A stretch of DNA of 64,000 nucleotides from Bacteriovorax sp037444575 (lineage in GTDB: Bacteria; Bdellovibrionota; Bacteriovoracia; Bacteriovoracales; Bacteriovoracaceae), in assembly GCA_037444575.1 (NCBI GenBank), contig JBBIME010000017.1, positions 1-64,000 on the forward strand. The letters are read 5' to 3'. Below the pieces are notes generated by a model. That model saw only the letters and a program-made list of their open reading frames with translations, had not been told where the DNA came from and did not search any database. The position numbers and the translations under genes were made by a program. Positions 1 to 12,129 of the stretch are shown in pieces. Position 1 is the first letter of the stretch. Every line of letters starts with the position of its first letter.

Positions 1-39
<39 letters not shown>

Positions 40-126
40 TAAAGGAAGCGGCTCTTATGAGCCTCATCCGGTCAAATTGTTTGGACCTTTCTCATTTTTT
101 GAATAACTGATTTTATATCATTATCT

Positions 127-228
127 AATATCATTTTGGGTTTGTAGCTCAGGTGGTTAGAGTACGTCCCTGATAAGGACGGGGTCGCAAGTTCGAGTCT
201 TGCCAGACCCACCATATAAAATGATATT
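127..228 (+). repeat. Inverted repeat flanking tRNA-Ile (RNA-processing stem)
   Basis: AATATCATTTT at 127-137 is the perfect reverse complement of AAAATGATATT at 218-228, so the spacer transcript can form an 11-bp helix that closes immediately around the tRNA. Such stems in rRNA spacers are commonly processing sites; that role is inferred. Confidence 0.6.
138..214 (+). tRNA. ileT: tRNA-Ile (anticodon GAT)
   Basis: A complete cloverleaf of 77 bases with encoded CCA. The acceptor arm GGGTTTG (138-144) pairs with CAGACCC (204-210), with one G-T pair; the discriminator A and CCA occupy 211-214. The anticodon stem CGTCC/GGACG (165-169, 177-181) encloses the loop CTGATAA, giving anticodon GAT at 172-174, isoleucine. 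The T arm contains GTTCGAGTC. It is the only tRNA in the 16S-23S spacer: no tRNA-Ala follows, although many bacterial operons carry the Ile-Ala pair. Confidence 0.97.
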
Positions 229-240
229 TGCTCTTTAACA
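229..240 (+). promoter_or_regulatory. rRNA boxA antitermination element
   Basis: TGCTCTTTAACA lies in the tRNA-to-23S spacer and is identical to the Escherichia coli rrn boxA consensus, the RNA site bound by NusB/NusE (S10) that protects rRNA transcription from Rho. Its place before 23S matches the known second boxA of rrn operons. Confidence 0.8.
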
Positions 241-250
241 TTGACATAAC

Positions 251-280
251 AGGATCAGATAGAAGACGAGAACCCATGTA
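251..280 (+). repeat. 23S processing stem, left arm
   Basis: This segment pairs with 3251-3277 beyond the 23S gene. GAACCCATGTA (270-280) is the exact complement of 3251-3261, and AGGATCAGATA (251-261) pairs with 3267-3277 with one G-T pair. The two arms form the long double-stranded stalk expected to be cut by RNase III to release pre-23S rRNA. Confidence 0.8.
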
Positions 281-327
281 AGTAATGAGAGTAATGCCCT
301 CATTATTTGTAATTAAAAAAACAAGAA

Positions 328-3247
<2,920 letters not shown>

Positions 3248-3250
3248 GAT

Positions 3251-3277
3251 TACATGGGTTCTTTTTTATCTGATCTT
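3251..3277 (+). repeat. 23S processing stem, right arm
   Basis: This is the partner of the left arm at 251-280: TACATGGGTTC (3251-3261) and TATCTGATCTT (3267-3277) pair with it across the 23S gene, giving two 11-bp helices separated by a small internal loop. Confidence 0.8.
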
Positions 3278-3330
3278 GTTTTGTGAATGTTTAAAGATTG
3301 AAATTATAAATTTGTTAAGATATATCCAGT

Positions 3331-3450
<120 letters not shown>

Positions 3451-3458
3451 TTTATTTT

Positions 3459-3489
3459 AAAAACCCCAGCTTTGTCTGGGGTTTTTTTA
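3459..3489 (+). terminator. Intrinsic terminator of the rRNA operon
   Basis: AAACCCCAG (3461-3469), a 6-base loop, then CTGGGGTTT and a run of seven T. A GC-rich stem followed by T residues is a classic Rho-independent terminator, placed directly after 5S. Confidence 0.93.
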
Positions 3490-3523
3490 TTCCAAAAAAT
3501 TTAACATCATGTAAAATTTAAGT

Positions 3524-5905
3524 ATGAATGCAAAAATACTTAAATATGAACTTTTCACATTATTCTTTTTAACAATTATCACACTAGTGGTTTTTTATTA
3601 TCGGGATTCGTTACCTGATAACTATTTGACCATCTCTTCTTCTTCAACACATGGGTTCTTCGCTTATTATGGAACCAGTTTCTTTAATTTTATAAATTAT
3701 TATTCAGGTCCATGGGTTCTGATTCCCTGTGCTCTCTTTACTTCATTTTATGTATTTCTTTTTTCAAAGCGTGCTGATTGGATCGATGCTTTGAATGTCA
3801 TCACTTTGAGCATGTTCTGTTTGTGGACTGCTTATTATCTACAACCGACTCTTCTTGGGGCGGGTCTTTATCAAATCTTATCATCAACATTTTCTCCATT
3901 TGTTTCGTTCTTGTTATGGGCAGTATCTTTAGTTTCATTTACTTGGGGGGCTTTCAGGGGAGACTTCACCGAGAAGGTCAAATCAATTACTGCTGCCGTT
4001 AAAGAGATTGATATCAAAACCCCATCAGAAAAAGTGCAATCTTTTACGGAGAAATATTTTGGAATTATCAAAGAGAAGTTCTCTCAACCTGGAAAATTAA
4101 AAGAAATTGAACACGCTGAAGTGGCCGAGACTGTAGCTGCAACTCCAGCGAAAAAAGATGAATCCAAAGTTATGCAGATTGTTCCGGCTAAAGAAATAAC
4201 AGTATCCAAAAATGCAATTGCGGAGGAAGAGCCTGAAGAGAGTTATCCAGTTGTCATTACGAGTGTTCAGGCTCAGAAACAAGTCGTTGAGGAGGAGGTT
4301 GTTGAAGAAGAATATATTGAGGATGATGGTGAGTATGTCGATGAATCTCAAATTGGACTCTCTCTAAAGGGAGTGACAACAAAAGAAGCGACAGCGATTA
4401 ATAAATTTAACGATGATAAATATTATGACCTGGTGAATGTAGCTGCTCATAGAAAAGGAGAGCAGAAGTTTTCTCAACCAGATGATAAATATTTCCATGA
4501 CATTATTACAAAAATCCAAGTGAAACTTGGAGAATTTAAAATTCAAGGGAGAATTATCAACGTCCTTAAGGGGCCAGTTGTTGATACTTTTGAATGGGAG
4601 CTGGGAGTTGGGGAAAAAGTTAACCGTCTAACAGTTACTGCCGATGACTTAACTTTAGCATTATCAGGTTCACCTATTCGTATGGTTTACCCAATGAAAG
4701 GAAGAACGACAGTCGGTATTGAAGTTCCAAGAAATCCTCGTGAGTTTATTTTCTTGGATGAGATTATTAACACTAAAGATTTTACTAATTCTAACCATCA
4801 ATTACCTCTTGCGATGGGGAAAGATGCTTTCGGTGAGCCAGTGGTGGTTGATCTGGCCACTATGCCTCACATGTTGGTTGCAGGTTCTACAGGAGCTGGT
4901 AAATCAGTTTTTATTAACTCAATCTTAGTGTCACTCCTTATTCAAAAGTCACCTAATCAAATGAAATTGATTTTGATTGACCCTAAACAGTTAGAGTTGG
5001 CGCTTTACTCACGATTGCCACATCTTTTGATGCCAGTAATTACTGAGCCAAAGACTGCTGCGACTTCTCTTCTTTGGGCATGTCAGGAAATGGAAAGACG
5101 CTACTCTATAATGTCTGAATTTGGGGTGAGAAATATAGAAGGTTTCAATCACAAGTTAAAGAATGCTAAGCCTGAAGCAATTGATAAGATCAGAAAATTT
5201 TATGAGTATGCGAGTGAAGACACCTATGCACTTCCATATATAGTTATTATTGTGGATGAGTTTGCAGATCTAATGTTGAGTGCTAAAAAAGTTGAAATTG
5301 AAACTCATATTGCCAGACTTGCAGCTAAGGCCAGAGCAGCTGGGCTTCACCTCATTTTAGCAACTCAAAGACCTTCAGTTGATGTAATCACTGGTGTTAT
5401 TAAATCAAATTTCCCTACCAGAGTTTCCTTTAGAGTGACGTCTGTCCAAGACTCAAGAACAATTTTGAATTCAATGGGTGCAGAAAAGTTATTAGGTAAA
5501 GGGGATATGCTTTACCGACAAGGTGTTGAGACGACCCGTATTCACTCTGCTTTCATAGAAGAAGAAGAGATAGAAGCTCTTACCGATAAGTTGGCTGAGA
5601 TGGCCCCTGCTTTTGATCCAAACATCATGGAATTTTTGGAAAATGGCGGCGAAGAAGAGGCTGAGACAAGTGTTGTGACTCGCGAAGGCGATAACGGCAG
5701 CGAAAAAGATGATAAGTACGACGAAGCAGTTAGAGTAGTTGTCGAGCATCGATCAGCTAGTGCGTCATTGCTTCAACGCCGCCTAGGAGTCGGTTACAAC
5801 CGTGCAGCAAATCTGATCGAGGAAATGGAAGCTAAGGGGGTCGTGGGACCTGCTCAAGGCTCTAAACCAAGAAAAGTTTTGATGGGTTCAGAGAGTCTGA
5901 CTTAA
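3524..5905 (+). CDS. ftsK: DNA translocase FtsK/SpoIIIE
   Basis: A membrane-anchored hexameric DNA pump that clears chromosome ends from the division septum and promotes dimer resolution. At 793 residues it has about four N-terminal membrane segments (residues 8-150), a short acidic linker (about 200-290), then the motor. The Walker A motif GSTGAGKS ends at about residue 461 (Lys460) and the Walker B motif IVDEFADL carries Asp578. The C-terminal winged-helix gamma domain (about 725-785) contains the family signature SLLQRRLGVGYNRAA that reads KOPS DNA sites. The linker is much shorter than that of E. coli FtsK. The gene starts 35 bases after the rRNA terminator; the ribosome binding site is weak. 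Confidence 0.95.
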   Translation: MNAKILKYELFTLFFLTIITLVVFYYRDSLPDNYLTISSSSTHGFFAYYGTSFFNFINYYSGPWVLIPCALFTSFYVFLFSKRADWIDALNVITLSMFCLWTAYYLQPTLLGAGLYQILSSTFSPFVSFLLWAVSLVSFTWGAFRGDFTEKVKSITAAVKEIDIKTPSEKVQSFTEKYFGIIKEKFSQPGKLKEIEHAEVAETVAATPAKKDESKVMQIVPAKEITVSKNAIAEEEPEESYPVVITSVQAQKQVVEEEVVEEEYIEDDGEYVDESQIGLSLKGVTTKEATAINKFNDDKYYDLVNVAAHRKGEQKFSQPDDKYFHDIITKIQVKLGEFKIQGRIINVLKGPVVDTFEWELGVGEKVNRLTVTADDLTLALSGSPIRMVYPMKGRTTVGIEVPRNPREFIFLDEIINTKDFTNSNHQLPLAMGKDAFGEPVVVDLATMPHMLVAGSTGAGKSVFINSILVSLLIQKSPNQMKLILIDPKQLELALYSRLPHLLMPVITEPKTAATSLLWACQEMERRYSIMSEFGVRNIEGFNHKLKNAKPEAIDKIRKFYEYASEDTYALPYIVIIVDEFADLMLSAKKVEIETHIARLAAKARAAGLHLILATQRPSVDVITGVIKSNFPTRVSFRVTSVQDSRTILNSMGAEKLLGKGDMLYRQGVETTRIHSAFIEEEEIEALTDKLAEMAPAFDPNIMEFLENGGEEEAETSVVTREGDNGSEKDDKYDEAVRVVVEHRSASASLLQRRLGVGYNRAANLIEEMEAKGVVGPAQGSKPRKVLMGSESLT

Positions 5906-5936
5906 TTAGATTTTCACTGGAGTTTTCGCATAATTC

Positions 5937-5965
5937 TTGCCCAATGTAAGGGTGTATGTTATCAC
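5937..5965 (+). promoter_or_regulatory. Candidate sigma-70 promoter for rpsB-tsf
   Basis: TTGCCC (5937-5942) and TATCAC (5960-5965) are separated by exactly 17 bases; each matches the consensus at four of six positions. Transcription would start near 5972, leaving a leader of about 90 bases before rpsB that could hold an autoregulatory structure. I did not resolve one. Confidence 0.4.
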
Positions 5966-6062
5966 TCTATCTCATTAATAATTTCAGTTGTCTGAAATGT
6001 TGGTCCACTTGGCTTTATAGTTTTTTGGCTCACAGACAATTCGATTAACCAACGGAGTTACT

Positions 6063-6860
6063 ATGTCAGAAGAATTATCTCTAAAAGGTCTCTTAGAGGC
6101 CGGCGCTCACTTCGGTCACCAAACTGAAAAGTGGAACCCAAAAATGAAGAAATACGTTTATGGCGAAAAGAACGGTATCTACATTATCGATCTTGCTAAA
6201 ACTATTCCTCTTGCAAAAAACGCTTATGAATTTTTAAAGAAAACTGCAGGTGAAGGTAAGCCAGTTCTTTTTGTTGGTACAAAAAGACAAGCTGCTGACG
6301 TTGTAACTAAAGCTGCTCAAGACTGTGGAGCAAACTATGTTACTTCAAGATGGTTAGGTGGGATGCTTACAAACTACAAAACTGTAGCTTTATCAATCGA
6401 TAAAATTCGCAAAGTAGAAAAAATGAAAGAGACTGGAGATTTCGGTCTTCTTACTAAAAAAGAAAGAATCAACATTGAGAAAGAAGTTATTAAACTTGAA
6501 AAAACTCTTGGTGGGATTAAAGAAATGAAAAAGCTTCCAGGAGCTCTTTTCGTTATCGATCCAAACAATGAAAGAATTGCAATTCAAGAAGCAAACAACC
6601 TTGGTATTCCTGTTGTAGCTATCACTGATACAAACTGTGACCCTACAGGTGTTGATTATGTTGTTCCAGGAAACGACGATGCGATTAAATCTGTTTCTAT
6701 GTTTACAGAATATTTCGCAAACTCTGTATCTGAAGGGATTGCTCTTGCTAAGAAAAATAACAAGCTTGCAAAAGATAAAGATCTTACTCGTGACGTAGCT
6801 CTTGAAAAAGAAATCATCAGCAAATACGAAAAAGATATCGACTTAGCTGACGAAGAATAA
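6063..6860 (+). CDS. rpsB: 30S ribosomal protein S2
   Basis: Small-subunit ribosomal protein that sits at the head-body junction and is needed to bring S1 to the ribosome. At 265 residues it is close to the usual 240-260. Signatures are visible: the N-terminal LLEAGAHFGHQTEKWNPKM, the central TSRWLGGMLTNYKT, and the PGALFVIDPNNERIAIQEA segment. The start is preceded by GGAG at a good distance. It is followed after 27 bases by tsf, the almost universal rpsB-tsf pair. Confidence 0.98.
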   Translation: MSEELSLKGLLEAGAHFGHQTEKWNPKMKKYVYGEKNGIYIIDLAKTIPLAKNAYEFLKKTAGEGKPVLFVGTKRQAADVVTKAAQDCGANYVTSRWLGGMLTNYKTVALSIDKIRKVEKMKETGDFGLLTKKERINIEKEVIKLEKTLGGIKEMKKLPGALFVIDPNNERIAIQEANNLGIPVVAITDTNCDPTGVDYVVPGNDDAIKSVSMFTEYFANSVSEGIALAKKNNKLAKDKDLTRDVALEKEIISKYEKDIDLADEE

Positions 6861-6887
6861 TTATTTTTTAGAATTGAAGGAAAAGAT

Positions 6888-7544
6888 ATGACACAAATTA
6901 CAGCAAAGCTTGTTTCTGAATTAAGAGAAAAAACCGGTGCCGGAATGATGGACTGTAAAAAGGCCCTTACTGAAATGAACGGTGACCTTGAAAAATCGAT
7001 CGATTACCTAAGACAAAAAGGTCTTGCAGCTGCTCAGAAAAAACAATCTAGAGTAGCAGCAGAAGGTGCTATCGGATCATATATCCACGGTGGAAGAATG
7101 GGAGTTCTTGTTGAAGTTAACTGCGAAACAGACTTCGTAGCTAAATCAGAAGATTTCCAAAACTTCGTAAAAGATGTAGCTATGCACGTAGCAGCTGCTG
7201 ATCCAAAGTTCGTAAGAGCTTCTGAAATGGATCAAGCATTCGTAGATAGAGAAATTTCTATTTATACAGCTCAATTAAAAGAAGAAGGTAAGCCAGAAAA
7301 CATGATTCCTAAAATTGTTGAAGGAAAAGTGAAAAAGCTTGCTTCTGAAGTATGTCTTCTAGATCAAAAATTCGTTAAGAATCCAGACATTTCAGTTCAA
7401 GATCTTATCAATGAACTTACAATCAAAGTTGGAGAAAAAATCGACGTAAGAAGATTTGTAAAATTCAACCTTGGAGAAGGCATTGAGAAGAAAGTTGATG
7501 ACTTTGCTTCTGAAGTAGCAAAAATGACTGGTGGACAACACTAA
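6888..7544 (+). CDS. tsf: Elongation factor Ts
   Basis: Guanine-nucleotide exchange factor that regenerates EF-Tu-GTP. The N-terminal UBA-like domain reads LVSELREKTGAGMMDCKKAL, and the EF-Tu contact motif ETDFVAKSEDF is intact near residue 80. At 218 residues it is shorter than the E. coli protein (283) and seems to have only one full core subdomain, as in other short forms. A ribosome binding site (GAAGGAAA) precedes it. It is cotranscribed with rpsB and ends 15 bases before a terminator. Confidence 0.97.
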   Translation: MTQITAKLVSELREKTGAGMMDCKKALTEMNGDLEKSIDYLRQKGLAAAQKKQSRVAAEGAIGSYIHGGRMGVLVEVNCETDFVAKSEDFQNFVKDVAMHVAAADPKFVRASEMDQAFVDREISIYTAQLKEEGKPENMIPKIVEGKVKKLASEVCLLDQKFVKNPDISVQDLINELTIKVGEKIDVRRFVKFNLGEGIEKKVDDFASEVAKMTGGQH

Positions 7545-7559
7545 GAATTATCGAAATAG

Positions 7560-7586
7560 AAAGGGGCTTTAAAGGCCCCTTTTTTA
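7560..7586 (+). terminator. Intrinsic terminator after tsf
   Basis: AAGGGGC and GCCCCTT flank a 7-base loop (7561-7581) and run into six T. It separates rpsB-tsf from pyrH-frr, although partial read-through into pyrH is possible because no clear promoter is seen before pyrH. Confidence 0.9.
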
Positions 7587-7630
7587 TATTACACACAAAT
7601 TAAACACAAAGAACATTTTAGGAGAGCTTA

Positions 7631-8341
7631 ATGAAATATGGTCGAATCCTATTAAAATTATCTGGCGAGGCTCTTTCTGGAGATCAAGGACACGGAATTT
7701 CTGTAGACGTCCTTAATATGATTTCTAGCGAAGTAAAAGAGCTAGTTGGAATGGGAGTAGAAGTAGCCATCGTTATCGGAGGAGGAAATATCCACCGTGG
7801 GGTTGCTGGTGCAACGATAGGAATGGATCGCACGACTTCAGATCATATGGGAATGCTTGCAACGGTTATAAACTCACTTGCTCTTCAAGATAGCCTTGAA
7901 AGAAATGGAATAAACACTCGCGTTTTAACAGCAATTGATATGCAAGAAATTGCTGAGCCGTACATCAGAAGAAGAGCTGTTCGCCATTTGGAAAAAAAGC
8001 GAGTGGTGATTTTTGCAGCAGGAACAGGAAATCCTTATTTCACAACTGATACAGCTGCGGCCCTAAGAGCAAATGAAATAGATGCTCACGTTATTATGAA
8101 GGCTACAAAAGTTGATGGGATTTATGATAAAGACCCTATGAAATTTAAAGATGCCGTAAAAATTGATAAATTAAAATTTATGGACGTTCTTAACAAAGGT
8201 CTAGCTGTGATGGATTCAACTGCTATCAGCCTTTGTATGGATAACGATGTTGATATTCTTGTTTTCAATATGTTTGAGAAAGGAAATATCAAGCGCGCTG
8301 TAATGGGCGATAATACAGGTACAATTGTAACAAACAAATAA
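7631..8341 (+). CDS. pyrH: UMP kinase
   Basis: Phosphorylates UMP to UDP with ATP in pyrimidine nucleotide synthesis; the bacterial enzyme is a hexamer of the amino-acid kinase fold. At 236 residues it has the expected length. Visible signatures are GRILLKLSGEAL at the N-terminus, the glycine-rich GGGN at residues 50-53, DHMGMLATVINSLALQD, and GTGNPYFTTDTAAALRA in the nucleotide site. AGGAG stands just before the ATG. It begins the pyrH-frr-uppS-cdsA order found in many proteobacteria. Confidence 0.98.
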   Translation: MKYGRILLKLSGEALSGDQGHGISVDVLNMISSEVKELVGMGVEVAIVIGGGNIHRGVAGATIGMDRTTSDHMGMLATVINSLALQDSLERNGINTRVLTAIDMQEIAEPYIRRRAVRHLEKKRVVIFAAGTGNPYFTTDTAAALRANEIDAHVIMKATKVDGIYDKDPMKFKDAVKIDKLKFMDVLNKGLAVMDSTAISLCMDNDVDILVFNMFEKGNIKRAVMGDNTGTIVTNK

Positions 8342-8352
8342 GGGGACTCATT

Positions 8353-8910
8353 ATGATGGACAAAATCAAGACTTCATTAAATGATTCAATGAAAAAAGCA
8401 ATTGATTCATTAAAACATCAGTTAACAAAAGTGCGCACAGGAAGAGCATCGGCAAATATTTTAGACGGTGTTCAAGTTGAATATTACGGATCAATGAGTC
8501 CGATTAATCAATTGGGACAAGTCAGTACTCCGGAAGCTCGCTTACTTCAAATTCAGCCATTTGATAAAACAATGATTCCTGCAATTGAAAAAGCGCTTTT
8601 CGCTGCTAATCTTGGTGTTACTCCAACAAACGATGGAAATCTTGTTCGTTTAAATTTCCCAGCGCTAACAGAAGATAAACGTAAAGATCTTGCTAAAGAA
8701 ATTAAAAAATTTGGTGAAGACACAAAAGTAATTATCAGAAACGCTAGACGTGATCAAAACGATGCTGTGAAAAAAGCGGAAAAAGATAAAGCAATTTCTG
8801 AGGATGAATCTAAAAAAATTCAAACAGAAATTCAAAACATAACAGATAAGTTCACTAAAGAAGTTGATACGATTGTAGCGGCTAAAGAAAAAGAAGTTTT
8901 AGCGATCTAA
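8353..8910 (+). CDS. frr: Ribosome recycling factor
   Basis: With EF-G, splits post-termination ribosomes. The 185-residue length is canonical. The RTGRAS motif lies at residues 28-33, and the C-terminal part is the charged three-helix bundle (EDKRKDLAKEIKKFGED and following). Two consecutive ATG codons are possible starts (8353, 8356); AAGGGGA upstream fits either. It lies 11 bases after pyrH. Confidence 0.97.
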   Translation: MMDKIKTSLNDSMKKAIDSLKHQLTKVRTGRASANILDGVQVEYYGSMSPINQLGQVSTPEARLLQIQPFDKTMIPAIEKALFAANLGVTPTNDGNLVRLNFPALTEDKRKDLAKEIKKFGEDTKVIIRNARRDQNDAVKKAEKDKAISEDESKKIQTEIQNITDKFTKEVDTIVAAKEKEVLAI

Positions 8911-8917
8911 TCCAAAT

Positions 8918-9685
8918 ATGACTTTAGAAAAGCCAAAACATCCGATTAAGCATATTGCCATCATCATGGATGGAAATGGCCGTTGGGCCAAAATGCGTTC
9001 ACACCCAAGAGTCTGGGGGCATGTGCGAGGATCGGCTGTTGTGGCAGATATTGTAGAGGCTGCAGATAATTGCGGTATCAGTGCTCTCACTCTGTATGCT
9101 TTTTCATCTGAAAACTGGTGTCGCCCTCAAGGTGAGGTGCGAGTCCTTTTCAATCTTCTTTATAAATTTTTAAAACGGGAACGCGAGAGAATTTTAAAGA
9201 ATAATATTCGTTTTAAAATCATGGGAGACATCACTAATCTTCCCATCACTACTAAAAATCTTATTGCACAACTAGAAAACGAAACTCAGTTTAATACAGG
9301 ATTGAAATTAACTTTTGCTTTTGGATATGGTGGAAGAGCAGAAATTACAAAGGCCATGAATCTTTTTGTAAAAGAAAATCCAGGTCGTGAAGTGACAGAA
9401 GAAGACCTGGCAAAATATCTGATGATCCCAGATTTAGGCGATGTTGATTTACTTATTAGAACAGGTGGAGACCAAAGAGTTTCAAATTTTCTATTATGGC
9501 AGATTGCTTATGCTGAGCTTTATTTCACTGATACAAAATGGCCAGATTTTAGTCCGACAGAATTCAGTGAAATTTTAGACAAAGTTTCAAAAAGAGAAAG
9601 ACGCTTTGGTGCTACAACCTCTGCTCCTGATCTTAAATCTAATATCGAGCAGGCGAGAGTAAATAAGAGTTTATTAAGAGGCTAA
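8918..9685 (+). CDS. uppS: Undecaprenyl diphosphate synthase
   Basis: Cis-prenyltransferase that makes the C55 lipid carrier for peptidoglycan and O-antigen synthesis. At 255 residues it is normal. The substrate loop MDGNGRWA (residues 17-24, Asp18 catalytic) is intact, and the C-terminal signature reads RTGGDQRVSNFLLWQ followed by AYAELYF. The usual sequence is RTSGEQRLSNFLLWQ, so two residues of that loop differ but conservatively. There is no strong ribosome binding site; translation may be coupled to frr, which ends 7 bases upstream. Confidence 0.97.
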   Translation: MTLEKPKHPIKHIAIIMDGNGRWAKMRSHPRVWGHVRGSAVVADIVEAADNCGISALTLYAFSSENWCRPQGEVRVLFNLLYKFLKRERERILKNNIRFKIMGDITNLPITTKNLIAQLENETQFNTGLKLTFAFGYGGRAEITKAMNLFVKENPGREVTEEDLAKYLMIPDLGDVDLLIRTGGDQRVSNFLLWQIAYAELYFTDTKWPDFSPTEFSEILDKVSKRERRFGATTSAPDLKSNIEQARVNKSLLRG

Positions 9686-9686
9686 A

Positions 9687-10520
9687 TTGTCCAATACCAA
9701 ACTAAGAATTATTTCAGCGCTTGTTATGGCATTCCTTGTGATTGTCAGTGTGGTTATGGGGAAAATTGCAGCTCTTATTCTTTGCATGCTAGTTGGGATT
9801 TTATGCATTGATGAGCTGCTCGTTAATTTTGTAAAACTTTCACGCAAAAATTTTTTCTACAAATATATTGTTTTCTTTTTCACGCTCTTTTTTACAACGA
9901 TCAATATCGTATTCGATGCTAAACTTTCGCGCGGCTTTTTTACGACTGCTGCAATTTTTTTAAATATTTTTTTAATTTATTACCTATTTAAAATTCCTCT
10001 AAAAGACGAGTTTATGAAAAAGAGCAGTGTGAGAACTCCTGGTCTTTTAAGCGTCATTGTTATCTTACCTTTGCTTTCCATTGGAGTTTATTTTGAAACT
10101 GAACACTGGAGAGAAGTTCTCGCGATTTTGATGATAGTTACTTTTAGTATGGACACTGGTGCATGGTTTTTTGGAAAAAATTTTGGAAAGCGAAAGCTGT
10201 GGCCGGAAGTTAGTCCTAAGAAAACAGTTGAAGGTTTTATTGGTGGAGTTATAACCTCGGCAGTTCTGGGATCAGTAGCGTGGCATTTTTTACTCCACGA
10301 TTTCCAATGGTATTACTCGGTTATTTTCTCTCTGTGCGGCGCTGTCGCTCAAGTTGGTGACCTGATTCAATCAAAGATTAAACGTGAATTCGGGATCAAA
10401 GACAGCTCTAATCTCATACCAGGACACGGTGGTATTTATGATAGAATCGACAGCCTTATCTTTCTATCGCCTTTTTTCGTGATTGTTGTAAAATATTTAG
10501 GACGCCATTTTCCTCTCTAG
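9687..10520 (+). CDS. cdsA: Phosphatidate cytidylyltransferase
   Basis: Makes CDP-diacylglycerol from phosphatidate and CTP, the branch point of phospholipid synthesis, in the inner membrane. The protein has 277 residues, about eight hydrophobic segments, and the complete family signature ending in KDSSNLIPGHGGIYDRID near the C-terminus. The start is TTG at 9687, one base after the uppS stop, with AGAGG upstream. Its product feeds PssA, encoded about 3 kb downstream. Confidence 0.96.
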   Translation: MSNTKLRIISALVMAFLVIVSVVMGKIAALILCMLVGILCIDELLVNFVKLSRKNFFYKYIVFFFTLFFTTINIVFDAKLSRGFFTTAAIFLNIFLIYYLFKIPLKDEFMKKSSVRTPGLLSVIVILPLLSIGVYFETEHWREVLAILMIVTFSMDTGAWFFGKNFGKRKLWPEVSPKKTVEGFIGGVITSAVLGSVAWHFLLHDFQWYYSVIFSLCGAVAQVGDLIQSKIKREFGIKDSSNLIPGHGGIYDRIDSLIFLSPFFVIVVKYLGRHFPL

Positions 10521-10554
10521 AAATGAATCCTAAAGGATCTTAAATGAGGCTTTC

Positions 10555-12129
10555 ATGTTATTAGAAAAAGTTGCTATTTTCATATTGTTTCTTGGACCAT
10601 TGGTTTTTTTCCATGAACTTGGACATTTCTTTTTTGCCAGATTGTTTGGTGTAAGGGTTGAAGTTTTTTCGATTGGTTTTGGTCCAAAATTATTTAAGAA
10701 AAAATATAAGGATACTGAGTATGCCGTTTCTGCCATTCCATTAGGTGGATATGTGAAAATGTATGGCGATGATCCTTTCAACAAAGATGAAATTCCTGAA
10801 TCAGAAAGACCTTACAGTTTTACTCATCAAGGAAAGTTTGCGCGCTTTTGGATTGTTATTGGTGGACCACTAGCTAATTTTGTCTTAGCTTTTTTTATTT
10901 TCTTTTCTCTCTTGATTTCAGGAGAGCGTATTCCAGAAATTAAAGTGGGATCTATCCCAACTGAATCTATTTTATACAAAGCAGGGCTTCGCACTGGCGA
11001 TGTCTTAATTAAAGTAAACGACACAGAAGTTTATAATCCAACTGATCTTATGGTCGAAGGGAAAGAAGAAATCAAAAGCATTACAGTAAAGCGTGGTGCT
11101 AGCAATGCAGTTCTACCAGTTGACTTTAAAGGGGATAAATTTTTTGAAGAAGTATTAAAATATCCTCCATTTCTAAGAAGACCACTACTTGTTGATTCAA
11201 ATGCTCATCGTTATGTTTTGAGTTTTGAAAAAAACAAAATCGACCTCAAAGACTCAATTGAAGAAATGGCAACGCGAACTGGATCAACAATCGCTTATCT
11301 TTATCCTGTTCTGCCGAATCAGGATATCTCCAGTGATGCTATTAAAGTGGATATGAGTGCTGGAGTTGAAGTTCCTATTCAGTTTACGGATTTAAAATCT
11401 ATGGTAATGGCCCTTGAAGGTAAGGGGTTTAGAACAATTGATCTCATGGTTCGCAGTGTGAATATGAATTCCCCTGCTGATAAAGTGGGAATTCGTGAAG
11501 ACGATATTTTCATCAGTCTTGAAGGAGCGAAAGTTTATAGCTTTGAAGAGTTGAGATCAAGACTTCAAACGATAGATAAAAAAGAAGTCCATGTTGAAAT
11601 TTGGAACAAAGGCCAAACTAAGCAAATCGCAGTAAGTCCCGATGTAAGTCAACAAGAGGGGAAAACAGTTCGATTGTTAGGGGTCTACAGTTTTATTGAA
11701 GTTCAAAAAATTAATTTTGTTCATACTAAATCAAAAGGACTTTTTGGTTCCATAAAATATTCGGTGATCCGCACTTGGGACTCGGTAAAGAAAACAATTG
11801 ATGGTTTTGTGAAACTTATTACAAACCAAATTTCTCTCAAAACAATTGGGGGACCTTTGGCCATTGGAAAAGTTGCTCATGATTCTTTTAATACATCTCT
11901 TTCTTATTTCTTCCAATTGATGGCACTGATTTCTGTAAATTTGGGTGTGATCAATTTATTCCCGATTCCAGTTTTAGACGGCGGACATATCATGTTCATC
12001 GCTCTTGAGATTATAAATGGGGGACCACTATCAAGAAGAAAAATGGAAATTGCCCAACAGGTTGGGTTATCAATTCTTCTTATGTTGATGGTTGGAGCGA
12101 TATTTAACGACGTAAGTAGGTTTTTCTAG
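10555..12129 (+). CDS. rseP: RseP-type site-2 intramembrane zinc metalloprotease
   Basis: Cleaves transmembrane anti-sigma factors and signal-peptide remnants inside the membrane. The zinc motif HELGH lies at residues 20-24 in the first membrane segment, followed by FGVRVEVFSIGFGP; the second ligand region is NLFPIPVLDGGH near residue 475. Two PDZ-like regions lie between (about 130-185 and 300-365). At 524 residues it is longer than E. coli RseP (450); the extra length falls between the PDZ regions. The dxr gene often found between cdsA and rseP is absent. Confidence 0.94.
   Translation: MLLEKVAIFILFLGPLVFFHELGHFFFARLFGVRVEVFSIGFGPKLFKKKYKDTEYAVSAIPLGGYVKMYGDDPFNKDEIPESERPYSFTHQGKFARFWIVIGGPLANFVLAFFIFFSLLISGERIPEIKVGSIPTESILYKAGLRTGDVLIKVNDTEVYNPTDLMVEGKEEIKSITVKRGASNAVLPVDFKGDKFFEEVLKYPPFLRRPLLVDSNAHRYVLSFEKNKIDLKDSIEEMATRTGSTIAYLYPVLPNQDISSDAIKVDMSAGVEVPIQFTDLKSMVMALEGKGFRTIDLMVRSVNMNSPADKVGIREDDIFISLEGAKVYSFEELRSRLQTIDKKEVHVEIWNKGQTKQIAVSPDVSQQEGKTVRLLGVYSFIEVQKINFVHTKSKGLFGSIKYSVIRTWDSVKKTIDGFVKLITNQISLKTIGGPLAIGKVAHDSFNTSLSYFFQLMALISVNLGVINLFPIPVLDGGHIMFIALEIINGGPLSRRKMEIAQQVGLSILLMLMVGAIFNDVSRFF

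Noticed and set aside
215..327. A tRNA-Ala between tRNA-Ile and 23S
   Set aside because: No second cloverleaf or TTCGAATC-type T arm could be found.
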